In this document: positions 9,703 to 20,989 of the stretch, piece after piece
How positions within the stretch are numbered: the first letter of the stretch is position 1
Layout: each line of letters starts with the position of its first letter
Source: Blepharisma japonicum
Lineage: Eukaryota > Ciliophora > Heterotrichea > Heterotrichida > Blepharismidae
Direction of reading: 5' to 3'
NCBI GenBank assembly: GCA_949751835.1
Contig: CATKHK010000001.1
Coordinates: forward strand, 744,001-808,000
DNA: 64,000 bases
Notes under the pieces: generated by a model
Seen by the model: only the letters and a program-made list of their open reading frames with translations
The model's database searches: none
What the model was told of the DNA's origin: nothing
Program-made: the position numbers and the translations under genes

Positions 9703-11628
9703 TTAATTTATTCATTGTGACATTTTTGTCGAGCTGAATATAAGTGTAAAATCATTTTTTAAGTTGCATTCCTGGATATACATTTTATATTTCTTATGAT
9801 TCACAAATGGAGGGAAAAGTGGATCCAAAGCAATCCTAAGCGCATTATCCAGCATCTCTGGGATTAATTTAGCTAGATATGATCCACTCAGCTCTAAGCA
9901 AGGATTTGTATTTGCTTCAATTAGTCACACTTTAAACTGCTGGTCAATCATAAAATCATACCCAAATACTTCAAATATTTGCTTCTTTTTTTGCAAATTT
10001 AATATTTGATAGGTCGCCGCTATACTCTCAAAAATTAATTTTTCAATTTGTGGTAAAATATCTGAATAGAAATCAGTGCCAGAATAATTAGCGTTTAAAT
10101 ATCGTTGGAACTCTGCATATGACAGTTTATTCCCTGACTCATATCTTCCGTAGTCTTCTGATTTATTTTGTATTGCATCATTCGTCAAATGTACATATTT
10201 ATCGTAGTTTTTTAAAGAAAATTCTTTTGATGAAGTTCGTAAATAACCTTCTTTGTAAAAATATCCTTGGATTTGGCCTTCAATTCCAGTAATCAAAGCA
10301 TAACACCTTATATCGAATTTCCTCTTATTAACAAGGAGAGGGTTTTCAATATATTTTTGTATGATATATGTTCGGGATCCTTCGTTTTTATATATTAAAT
10401 TCCGAATTTCAGTTAAGTCGCTGGAAACCAAAATGCCGTTACCTCTATTTGTGTTTTCTCCTGGCTTTACAATTCAAAGGCTGCCTGGAGTGTATGAGTT
10501 TTCAAATAGTCTTAAATTGTCATCATCGAGACCTTTTTCAATATGAAATGTTAATGGAATATGGTCAAAAACAGATACACCTTTGGAATGATAATATTTA
10601 GAAAGATTTTTGAAAAGTTTCTTTTTCAGACCTAAGTTTCCATTATCAGGAAGATGATTATGGATAATTTCATCATTTCCACACAATAAAGATATGATAT
10701 TTAATTTTGTGTAGCTCCTTGAGTTTGTGATTTTGTGATATCCAAGTTCGTTTTCAAGATTTTCTGCATTAAATTTAGGCAAAATCGATGTGGCTGATGG
10801 TGTTGAGTCTGCTATTTTGGAATAATTGTTGCAAATTGGCATTTTTTCTAATACAAGAGGTTGCTTAAGTTGCGTTCATATAAAATTTGCATTAGTTGGA
10901 GAGTCAACTCTTATTCACCATCATCTTTGCTTCATTAGCCGATCTACCAAAGCTGAATTGTTACCTTTGCCAATAAAATATTTATAAACATGCCCTTGAT
11001 TTAGAGACTCATAGCCATTGCTAGCCTGAATTAATTTAATCCAGTTATGAAATAAAATCTCTTTGGCATCCTGAATTTGCTTTGAAATTTGTCTTGCTTT
11101 TGTTATGATTTGGGAGTTAAACTTTGACTGAGAAATTGATGGCTTGGCTTGCTTTTGATTGAGTTTCTGAGCTCTAGAGTGCTTAGGAGATTGCATGCCT
11201 TCAACAGAAATATCATGATAATTGCTTAAAATTTTATTGTAAACGCTTTTATCTCCTTTGGTTTGCTTAGCGTACAGAGATTCAATTGGTCTTCGAATAT
11301 ATGAATAATCCAAACCCTGAGCTTCATGAGAACTTGAATCATAGAAAAACTTCATTCTCTCATTGTTACTAACTGTTCAAAACATTGTTTCTACAGGAGG
11401 CTGCAATATCAATGTCTCAAAATTTGTTCCCAAAACAGAATGTCTCTGTAGCCGATATGGGGTTACTATTTTTTCGTTAGAATCAAAATCTAGTAATTTC
11501 TTTTTAGCCAATTCGCTTGTATTATCAGAATACCTTTTGCCCTGCCTCTCATTTTTCGACACACTTTGAGGCCTCACTTTTAGACTTAAAATTGTCGTTT
11601 TCGAAACTAAGTCATGGTTTTGGTCCAT
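9703..11628 (-). CDS. Tubulin tyrosine ligase-like (TTLL) tubulin-modifying enzyme
   Basis: 641 aa, one frame from ATG at 11628 to TAA at 9703-9705 with TGA=Trp. The N-terminal about 240 residues are low-complexity. The ATP-grasp TTL core then shows NANFIWTQLK, LWIVKPGENTNRGNGI (about residues 385-400, Trp from TGA at 10471-10473), a KY.. substrate/ATP segment IIQKYIENPLL, KFDIRCYALIT, HLTNDAIQN, EVFGYDFMID and the terminal WLIEANTNPCL (Trp568 from TGA). Two TGA codons also sit in a WWWIRVDSPTN stretch. TTLL enzymes add Glu, Gly or Tyr to tubulin tails; substrate specificity is not readable here, though the KPGENTNRG form is typical of ciliate TTLLs. Standard-code reading would split it into four fragments. 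Divergent from the C2-PX gene, 68 bp between start codons. Confidence 0.92.
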
Positions 11629-11696
11629 GATTTGATTTTTACCATAACTTATTCTTATTCTCTACAATCATAAATAGTGCATTTCACAATAATAAA

Positions 11697-12563
11697 ATGG
11701 TTTCTACTTATACAACATCAGACTCATGCTCTGAGATCGGATTTTCCAGATTTCCTTACGTCGCAATCAAAATCTGTGAAGCTAGAAATTTGCAGGCTTA
11801 TAGCGAATACAGTCAAGAGCTAAGACCATATATAAAAATTTCGAAAGGGTCTCACAAAAGCCAAACAAAATCTGCAACAACCTCTGATGATGTAATATGG
11901 AACGAGACTTTTGAAGTTTCAGGAGACGGATTTGATTCTTTGATAATTTGTCTGATGGATCATGATGAATTTGATGGAGATATCGTTTTGGCTGGGGTAT
12001 CATTTCCAATGGAGTTACTAAAACAATGGAGAGAGGAAAAAATTTTGTGAGTCAGCCTCGTCGATCCAAAAACTATGCAGGATTTGACTGAAGAAGATAA
12101 TATTCTTACGTTTACAGAAGATATGGAAATTAATAACCCTGCTGACACTCAATGCCCTATATTAAAATTGGAAATTTCATATTTTGGGATTGAAAGCTTG
12201 AGAGAAATTTCTTCGAAAATTGTAAATAGTAAGGTTATAGAGAGGGATGGAAAAACATATACAGAATATGAAATGGTCTTGACGAGGAAAGATGGATTTA
12301 ACTGAAAAGTAAGTTTTAGATATTCTCAGCTTAGAAAAGTGAGGAAAAATATGATAAAGCAATTCCCTGAGCTAAAAGAACTGAAGTTTCCAGGGAAAAC
12401 GGCGCTTTCATTTCTTCACTTAAAACGAAGCAACAAGTTTAGTGAAGAAAGAATTGAACAGAGAAAACAAGTTATGGAAAAATTTTTGAATTATACACTT
12501 AAATGTCAATATCAGCAGAAATGCAGCGATTTTTACCAATTTTTGCAAGTTCCCTATAATTAA
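11697..12563 (+). CDS. C2-PX domain protein
   Basis: 288 aa. Residues about 15-115 form a C2 domain (YVAIKICEARNLQ, SDDVIWNETFEV, LIICLMDHDEFDGD), with acidic residues available for calcium binding (DHDEFDGD). After a linker, residues about 170-285 fit a PX domain (TYTEYEMVLTRKDGFNWKVSFRYSQLRKV, KFPGKTALSFLHLKRSN, ERIEQRKQVMEKFLN). PX domains bind phosphoinositides, so a peripheral membrane or endosomal role is likely. Two TGA codons (12048 and 12303) are Trp, the second in the W[KR]V[ST]-R[YF]S..R block where PX domains have an aromatic residue. No intron. Confidence 0.85.
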
Positions 12564-12771
12564 TTAAGTTTTTTGATTTGTTATCAAAAAGATCTTATTT
12601 ATTATCAATTAGTAATAGTTTATAAGCTTAAAATTATTATAGAATTTTTTTATTCTTTTTTGAATGAAACCCACACATGGGCGAATCGTAGCTCAATATG
12701 TATCTTTATATAAATTGAACAGAAATTTCTAATTAGAATCTCACTATCTTTTATTTAGTTACCATAATAAG

Positions 12772-13671
12772 TTAAAGAGGCATTAGTCTTTGAATAATAA
12801 AACTCTGAATCGGGAATGGCGTAAATGATAAAAAGTTCCCAAAAATAAAATGCTTCCAATGCCCATAGCTAACTCCTGTCCTGAGACTTCCTAATAGCGA
12901 TTTTGCATAATCGTCTGGATGAACAGTTAAAGGGTATTTTTGAATCTTCATCGTCGCAGACAGATCTGTAATGACAACTCCAGGCTTTATTGTAGCTGTA
13001 TCAATGCATTCCTTATATTCAAACGCCGTAGCTTCACTGAAAAAATGATTATATTTCTTCGTCGCACTATAAACAGCATTATTCGGAAAATAACCTAACT
13101 CAGCAGTTGACGAGAAATTAATGATTAACGACCTCTTTTTTCCTACCTCATATCTTTTTAAGAACTCTGGAATCAGGTAATAAGTAAGCATAGTCGATGG
13201 ATAAATGTTAACTCCTATTTGATTTTCAATAATCCCATCATCTTCATTTAAAAGATCTTTTTTATCAGATACTCCAACATTATTGACCAGTGCTGATATT
13301 TCGTAATTTTTTAGCTTTTCATTTAGACTTGCGAAAAACTCTTCTGCGTTTTTGTGAGCCATAGAAAAATCAGCTTGAATATACTGAATTTCTGAGTTTG
13401 CGTATAAAGCCTCGATTTCTCTTTTCACGTTTTCAAGCTTAGATTGATTTCGCGATATCATTAATATTTTAAACCCACGTCTGGCGAATTCTTTGGTAAC
13501 TGATTTTCCAATTCCATCAGTTGCACCTGTAATACAGACATAGCCGTCGATGTATTCTTTTAAATCAATGCAGCAGAAGAGTTTTCAGTAAAGCCATGGC
13601 AAAATTACAAAAAGGATTTTAAGTGCCCCAAATATTGCGAAAGTCAGTCATACAATTTCCCAATCGTCCAT
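12772..13671 (-). CDS. Very-long-chain 3-oxoacyl-CoA reductase / 17-beta-HSD12-like SDR
   Basis: 299 aa, ATG at 13671; two TGA-Trp codons in the N-terminal membrane anchor. Hydrophobic helix at residues about 6-36 precedes the Rossmann motif TGATDGIGK (48-56); NNVG at about 130, Ser187/188, and the catalytic YSATK (Tyr201, Lys205) are all present, and the length matches the KAR/HSD17B12 family (about 310 aa). These ER enzymes reduce 3-ketoacyl-CoA in fatty-acid elongation. A start at the internal Met (13461) would lose the cofactor site, so the upstream start joined through TGA is required. The C-terminus lacks an obvious KKxx signal. Start codon is 72 bp from that of the divergent FYVE-like gene. 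Confidence 0.9.
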
Positions 13672-13743
13672 AATTATTATGCTGATTTATTCGCCATTTA
13701 ACAAAACTACTATACTCCCAAGCCATTTTCTTACAGAGTTAAA

Positions 13744-14832
13744 ATGGAAGACGAAACCAATTCAGGATCATCAGGAACTGCATCATGATTCAGTGAAAAA
13801 AACTCATCAAACCTTGAAAGGCCAATGGACAAAGAAAAATGAAAAAGCGAAAAAAGATGCCAAATCTGCAATGCCCAATTTGGAGTCGTAGGTGTAGTTT
13901 ACACAAAAAAGCAATGCTGCAAATTTTGCTATAAAGCAGTCTGTGACAAATGTTCTGCACAAAAATCAATGCACCCTGAAACAAATACCCAAGAAAGAAT
14001 CTGCAGCAGCTGCTATAATGCAGCTCTTGAAAATAGGTTTTCGGAAAGCATGAGTAATGAAGTTTTGAAAAATCAAGCACAAAAAGAAGAATTAGAGATT
14101 AAATTAGAACAAGAAACCAGAAGGAAAAACGAAATAATTGCGAAAAGGAAAATGCTTGAAGAAAAACTGAACAATTTGGAAGCTGAGTTTTCGAAAAAGA
14201 ATTCTGAAATGACGTCAAGGCTAAATGAGCTAGAAAGGAATAAAGGAGATTTATTAATACAGCAGGAAGATTTAAAAGAAAAAAAAAGTGAAGTGGAAGA
14301 TAGAATTAAGCTCAAAGATGAGAAAAGAATTATGCTGACTGCAAGGATTGAAACAATCAATAAAGAAGTGGCTGATAAGAAAAATGAATTAGAAGAAGCC
14401 AAAAATAAACTAGCAGAGTATCAAGATGAAGGGGCCAAGCTAGAATTGAGGCTGGCTGAATTGTCGAATTTTTTGGAAAACCATGAAGAAACTGACTCTG
14501 AAGATGAAAAAATGATGGTGAAGCTTGGAAAATTAGAAGAAAGGGAAAAATTGGAAATGGAAGAAAATCAAGTGCTGAGAAATGAGCTAGGAGAGCTAAA
14601 AGGTGAGGTAGAGATGAAAAAGGAGAAATTAAAAACTGCAAAAGACAAATATTTAAAGAGAGAGGTGTCCAGATCATCAGAAAAAGGATTGTTTGCATTG
14701 AGCCAAGAAGAAGAGGATAATATAAGAGAGCTTAAAGCTCAATTAAAAGAGCAACACTCTCTTATAGAGAGGTTAAGATATGAGCTTGAAAAATCCAAAG
14801 AAAAACGAGTAGCAAGCAGAAAAAGAAGATAA
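13744..14832 (+). CDS. FYVE-like zinc finger plus coiled-coil protein
   Basis: 362 aa from ATG at 13744; two early TGA codons are Trp. Residues about 39-95 contain eight Cys in FYVE spacing (CQIC, CCKFC, CDKC, CSSC), followed by about 240 residues of coiled coil rich in Glu/Lys/Leu. The canonical basic R(R/K)HHCR patch that binds PI3P in FYVE fingers is replaced by KKQCCKFC, so PI3P binding is doubtful; a FYVE-related structural zinc finger is the safer call. Overlapping plus-strand frame starting at 13679 was rejected because it has no domain and breaks at 13891. Confidence 0.8.
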
Positions 14833-15065
14833 TCAACCAAAATTCAAATTACTGCTGGAGAAATATTTTTAATCAACTGATAAAAATTTAAAATTTCTTT
14901 GTCCAAGGATTTAAAAATTTTATTACTAATCAGTTCCTCAATATGCTTATTTACCATTCAATTTTTTCGATTATTATATTTCCCATGCTCACAAATTAAA
15001 TTAAGCTATATTCCATTATACATAATTATCCACAATACAGTAAAGTCCATTTTTTAAATAATTAG

Positions 15066-16946
15066 ATGACAGCTATAGAAGATCTTATGTGGAAAAGAGC
15101 TTCAAGCTCTGAGCTAACTCAAAGTTTAGAAGTAATCTTATCCCGAGAGGATTCATCAATTTCTCAGTTACTAGATAACGAAAACGTAGCACAAGAATTA
15201 AAAAATCAAAATCCCAGGATTATCCAATAGTAAGTTCTATGTAGCTTTAATAGCTCAAGACTTATTGAACTGATTGATATGATAGTGACCATTCCTACAG
15301 AAGACTCAACTGATAAAAGAAAATTCAAATATCCCCTTGACGCTTCAGAGCTGCTTTGTATAGCTGCTTCACCTCTGCATGATAAAATCTTATCAGATGA
15401 GACTATTTTAGATAAAATTTTTACGATTTTTGATGGGCCTGATATAAACGATATACTGTCAGGCTATTTTTCAAAGCTCGTTTTAGCTTTAATAAGCAGA
15501 AATCCAAAGATTATGCTTAAATATATTTTCGAAAAAAAATTTAGTATCAAAATCTTACAGTTTATCAATATGAGAAGTATGGCACAAATTGTTCTTCATA
15601 TTTTACAACTTGAAGAAGATTTGGAGGATTTATTTTTAGAAGAAAGGTCAAACTTAATATCTGATTTAGTAAAACAACTGAATCATTCCAATATTAATTC
15701 AACCTTAAATTCAGGAACAGTATTAAGCCGATTTTTAAATGGCAGCACAAAAATAAATTGCTGAAAACAGCTTGTAAGCTTTTTGTTACGAGAAGAAAAC
15801 TTGAATTCTATTTTTATCAAATTTGATGGAAATCATCGAATTAATGGAGAAGCAGAAATAATAAAAAGCTGTCTATCAATGCCAAATCGATCAGAAATAA
15901 TGAGCATAGACAAAGATGAAGAAGGAGTTTCCCCATTAATGCGATACTTTGTTAACTATTTGTCTGCACTTGCCAACATATTAAGTGCACAGAATGAAAG
16001 GAGAATTACTGCTTTTAAAGAATCCATTGAAATTCTTGGGGAATCGAGATTTATCATTCTAGAAATAATAGCTACCGCTTTTGATGCTCAATCTGAGTAT
16101 ATTACTTTAGGAATGATTAACCATGGAATCCTTGATTTATTTATTGACATATTTTTTAGGTTTGAATGAAATTCGATGGTTCATAACTTATTTTATAATG
16201 CTGTTGTGGCAATTATGAGAATGAATTCTTTAGAAGCAGCTAAATATTTACTGAATAATACAAAATTAATAGAATTTATGGAGAGAGCAGGAACCTCAGC
16301 AATTGCAGTACCAATTAGTAACCGGAAAGGCTCATCAGGATATATCACAAAAATTGGAAATTTGATTGCAAAGCACGGATTCCCTATAATTAAAGAAATA
16401 ATTGAAAATAATCCTCTATGGAATAATTTTGCAAATGGCTATTTAAAAGTAATGAACCAAATCCAAGAAGCAAAACCTAATATAGCACAGACTCACAGAC
16501 GATACGATATTAGTACTAATGAATTTATGGATTTAGAAGCATCTGAGAAAGCTCCAAAAGAAGAAAACAAAGAAAAACTTAAAAAAATTGCGAAAATTCT
16601 AAAAATTGCAAATCCAGCATCCAAGCCTATAAATCGAGTTGTGGAGAGATCAATTTTGACGAGAAATAAACTTATGAATTTAGATACAGAAATTACAAGC
16701 CCAACAAAAAGATCTTTAGAGATTGGGAGCTCAGAAGCAAATCGTGATCCTGCTGAAGAGTATATTAGAAATATGCTAAATAATCAAGAAAGGAAAACAG
16801 AGACAGAAGATGAAATGAAGATAGATAGTAACGGATCATCAAGTACAAGTGAGCAAAATCATGAGACTAGTGATGCATTTGAATACAATGATATAGAATA
16901 TTGGAGAGTGCCTCCAAATTCTCTTAAAATTGATGAACTTGATTAA
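15066..16946 (+). CDS. SAPS-family regulatory subunit of PP6-type phosphatase
   Basis: 621 aa; exons 15066-15229 and 15245-16946. The N-terminus MTAIEDLMWKRASSSELTQS, with SQLLDNENVAQELKNQNPRI and FNSSRLIELIDMIV, followed by KRKFKYPLDASELLCI and GYFSKLVLALISRNP, matches the SAPS domain order of yeast SAP/mammalian PPP6R proteins, which scaffold Sit4/PP6. HEAT-like helices continue to about residue 480. The C-terminal about 140 residues are acidic and disordered, as in the family. Two TGA-Trp codons (15762 and 16167). The 15-nt intron splits a Tyr codon; retention would give an immediate TAG. PP6 role is from family membership. Confidence 0.82.
15230..15244 (+). other. 15-nt intron in SAPS gene
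   Basis: GTAAGTTCTATGTAG, phase 2, A at position 10. Removal joins PRIIQ-Y-FNSSRL in frame; retention creates TAG at the junction. Confidence 0.92.
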
Positions 16947-17010
16947 TATTAACTAGGATATCGATTTTCATCATTATCTTGATAGTTATTAAAAAAACTC
17001 ATTAATAAAT

Positions 17011-17376
17011 ATGGTAGAAATCTTTGGTTATACACAATTGATATTGACTCTTTCTCAACAATTCCTTATAAATTTGCAGAATATAAAAAAAGTTTTTGAT
17101 AAATACAGAGAGATTGTATCTAATTGAAGACCAAGGATTGGTCTGTGAAAGTGAATTGGAATTTTTACAAATTGGAGACGAATAGCAGAATCAATAATTT
17201 GTTATACTTATCAAGTGTATTGCTCATATAATAAAGGAGGAATATATATTGGCATCATAAACCTAAATGATTTTCATCCGAATGTGGCCAAATACTACAA
17301 GTTCAATTTGAATACAAAAGAAATCATCAAGCCACTTAAAAATATTATTTTAATAATAGAATTGTTTTATTATTAA
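17011..17376 (+). CDS. Hypothetical protein, 121 aa
   Basis: Starts MVEIFGYTQLILTLSQ and runs to TAA at 17374 with three in-frame TGA codons as Trp (NWRPRIGLWKWIGIF), so it is invisible to standard-code ORF calling. It is rich in Ile, Tyr and Asn, with no recognised domain; the middle (KGGIYIGIINLNDFHPNVAKYY) looks globular. It is convergent with the RCC1 gene, 17 bp away. The clean frame and good start context favour a real gene, but without homology this is moderate. Confidence 0.55.
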
Positions 17377-17393
17377 TATTATATATATTAAAT

Positions 17394-20300
17394 TTAATTG
17401 TTTTTAAAAATCACCCAGTATCTTTTCAATAAATACCTGTTATAAAACTTCACAGAACGCTGAAATCCGATTGAATATAGTTTAAGATGTCATATGTTTT
17501 CAAGCTTCATATCATCAGAACTAATACTTTCAATATAGCCTTTTTGAGTCTGCAAATTGATTGGTATTTTAATCGCTTTTGAAGGCTTGTAGTCTTTCAT
17601 TGTTATAAAGCTAAAATATTTGAGAATGAATGAAGTCTTTTCTGTAACTCTTTGAAGTGCAGCTAGTCCTAGAGAAAATCTCATTGAAATATCTTCAAAA
17701 CTTGTATTGTGCTTGGGAACTGGCTTTATAGTGTCGTTTGATTTAAGCTTAATTTCAAGTTTTTTTGGTCGAGGAGGTTTTGTATGTGTCTCTGTTTTGA
17801 GGTTTCCAAGTACTTTTGTGCATTTATTAACTAATTGTTCTTCATCATAAGTTTTAGATCTTGCTGGCTTAGAATTCGAAGTCTGTCTAATTCTTTTTAA
17901 TCTTTCCTTCAAATTAAAATCATATTGCTGCCTTAAAGCCGCTGAACTTGCTTGCTCAGATTTCATAGAACTTGATGATCCAGACCTCGAAGTGGTTTTA
18001 GGAGTTAATTTTACTACTGATCTTGGCTCTCTACTTGGACAATTTGAATTACTTCTTGTGGTTTGAGCCTTAGGTTTTGGTGATGATAAATTTTCACTGT
18101 TTCTTTTGGCATGAGGGCTAGTAATTATCCTAAGTGGAAGCTTTGGAATAATTTCTTTTTGGTAGGGTTGATTAATGACTATTATGTTCTCATTTGAATG
18201 ATCACTGTTTTCTCCTTTTCCTTTGGATATGTCTTTATCAATAGTAGAAAACGATGATGACTTTAAAGTAATGATATTTTGTCCTTTTTCATCAGAGTTT
18301 ATAGAAAAAATGCTGATATCATTGTCTGTTTCTTTATACTTGGAAGATGGGGATTTGGAGAAATCTTCCATTCTAAGGAAATCATAAGATTCATCTTTAG
18401 AAAAACTTGGAGGACTTAGAACCATTTTTGGACTTCCAAATGCAAATTTTGAAGAAAATGTTGTGTTTTCAGTTAACTCTGGATCTGATATTTGAAGCTT
18501 TGAGTATTTATCTTTATAATCACAGATATATCTAGAAACGCAATTAAATGCTTGATATTTTCTTTTCGAAATTATTTTTTGCACTATTGCTGAAAAGCAA
18601 AGTATAGATTGCCTACTAATGCTTGTATTTCAGATGTTTTTGGTTGAAGTATTTTGATTTTTTAATTTTGATGAAATATTTTTTAAGTAATTTTGCTTTC
18701 ATTTTAACATTACTATCCTAAACAAATTGTAGTATTTTTTCTTCAAAATAATTTCAAGATTCTTATTCACATTTACTTTCATTTTGCATTTATTAGTTTC
18801 TTCTTTCAAGCTTCTGAAATAGCTTTTAAGAATTATTATTTTTAAATATTTAGAAATTTCACATGCTGCAAACTGTAAAACCTTATTTGAAGAAGATTTA
18901 CTTATTCATTTTGACCATTTTTCTTTTAAAATCCAATAATATCTTTTTTCTGAGTTTTTCAAAATAGCTTCCAATAAATTCAATTTATATTTCTGTTTAA
19001 CCGTACAAGTCTTTAGTGTTTGCATCAAATCAGTTTCTGCTTTATACAGTCTCTTTTTCAATATTTTCTTAATGATTTTCATTAGTAATTTTAATCCATT
19101 ATCCATAAATTCCTGCTGCTTATTTTCCATTCTTTTTTTATCTGCAATAATTTTAGTATACCAAAAATTTCTGATTGTGGTAAATCCATGAATAAGTCTT
19201 CTGTTCCTATCTTTAGTAAAAACCCTCAACAAAATATTTGGCAAACTCGCATGCTTTATAGCTTGATTTAAAGCTTGATTTTTTTCAGAATATACTTTTA
19301 TTCTTCCAAAAATTTCTTTGAATAAAGGAGAAATTAAAGGAGCTAGAGATTTATTGATTTGCTCTCCTCTTTCGTGTTCTAATCTGTATCTGATAACTTT
19401 ATCCATCTCAAAATTATCTGGATATAGAGATTCTTGAGAAGCTGTTACAAAACGTTTAGGAGAACCTATATAAGGAGGAGTAGAAAGTAAAGGAGCATCT
19501 AAAGACTCGAAAACGGAATGAACAAGTTGATGGGTGAATAAATCTCTTTTATAAGGCTCATATGTGCTTATTAGCTCTCCTAGGCCTACTGGTTTAAAAT
19601 TGATTTTTGACTCAAAAATAAACGCAATTCCTCTTTTTTGGTTGCTTGCAAATTTTGGCTTGATGTAAGCAGAATCCAGTTTATATTGAGATCCTGGCCA
19701 AGCTGATATTGAGCAAATGCTTTTGCCAGCGATAATTAGAGTGTTAAGCATGTTATTTGCTGAATATTCCATGACTGGCTCAGTTCACTCATATAAGCAT
19801 TGGTCTGAAGTCAGCCCAAAAATAGATCTGTGGCATGCTGCAATTGTTTTTACTTTCGAATTTTCTTCACTTGGAAGCCTATACAATTCCATGCAGTCAT
19901 CAAACGCATAAACAGCTCCTTCTTCTGATAAAACAGCTATAAACTCATTTCCTGCAGATATATCAACAACAAAATGCTGCTCCAGCTCAGGAAGTGTATA
20001 TGGAGCATTTTTAATTTGTCGGCTTGGTGAAAGCATTCCTTTTGGGGACTGCATACTTCTTTGTGAACTTCTTAAAAATGCTTCTGATTTTTTACTTGAT
20101 TGATGATGGCTTCCTATTACTCCTAATATATAAACATAGCCTCCACCAGTGCACATGCATGTAAAGCTGTCTCCGCAAATGATTTTTGTTACAGAGAAAT
20201 TTCTGGCTTTGTCAATTACCAATGGAGGTGCTCTTTCTTCTATTAAGCTTATCCCACCAAGCTCTCCGAATTTCCCGCTGCCTCATGTATAGACTAATCC

Positions 20301-20759
20301 TTGTTCATCTATCCCAGCTGCGTGGCCAGATCCCAGACTTATTTGAGTCAATCCACTTGCAGTAAGTCCTTCAATTAGTCGAGGCATTGATGCTCTATCA
20401 AAATTAATAAAAATTCCAGAACCTAAAGAGTCATTCCCTAATCCATAAGCTTCATGATTTAAAGATAATAACAGAGACGCTTCAGAGTTGCATGAAATGG
20501 ATGTTATTTGCCGAGGGATAGTTATTTCTTTATAAATATCATCAATATCTGGACTATCATTGTTATCGGTTGGGTTTCCTAGGATTCATACCTTTCCTTG
20601 ATGAGTAAGGATTAATGAAAAGAAATCGCTGCTTATAAAATCTTGGATTTGCTGGCTGTCAGGCAGAGAATATATATAGGGGATTGGCAATATTAGTGAA
20701 TGAGGTGAAGCAATAGATAAAGCAGCCTATATAGATATCACTTTTTTATGAGTCTGCAT
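17394..20759 (-). CDS. RCC1-repeat protein with long helical, Sfi1-like tail (two exons)
   Basis: 1116 aa; exon 1 is only 18 bases (20742-20759, MQTHKK), then a 15-nt intron and one exon from 20726 to TAA 17394-17396. Standard reading would yield separate fragments because TGA-Trp codons lie at 18906, 18699, 18630, 19782, 20283 and 17487 among others. Residues about 50-330 carry RCC1 blades (KVWILGNP, GHAAGIDEQGLVYTWGSGKFGELG, CGDSFTCMCTGGGYVYILG, SAGNEFIAVLSEEGAVYAF). The rest has repeated aromatic/basic helices (TTIRNFWYTKIIADKK, YWILKEKWSKWINK, LFRIVMLKWKQNYLKN, YFSFITMKDYK, RYLLKRYWVIFKN) separated by a Ser-rich linker. These resemble Sfi1-type centrin-binding helices but the spacing is irregular, so this is tentative. 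RCC1 propellers occur in Ran exchange factors and in many other proteins; the length argues against canonical RCC1. Confidence 0.85.
20727..20741 (-). other. 15-nt intron in RCC1 gene
   Basis: GTGATATCTATATAG, phase 0, A at position 10. It separates an 18-base first exon (MQTHKK) from the RCC1 repeats; retention gives TAG. Confidence 0.85.
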
Positions 20760-20989
20760 TTCAAATTTTGAGGTTTGTTATTATTTCAATTTTTAGCTGT
20801 TTCTATTAATTAAAACTGCGAAAACTACGAAATTCAATAAATTAATAGCCAGTTTCTCAGATAAATAAATAATTGTCTACTTTAATGCTTTTATTAAAAT
20901 TGTAATTTTACTCAAAAAATATTGAGATAAGCCGTATTCTGATATTTCAAAGATTATATTATTTGATTAATTAATTCGAGATATGCTAA

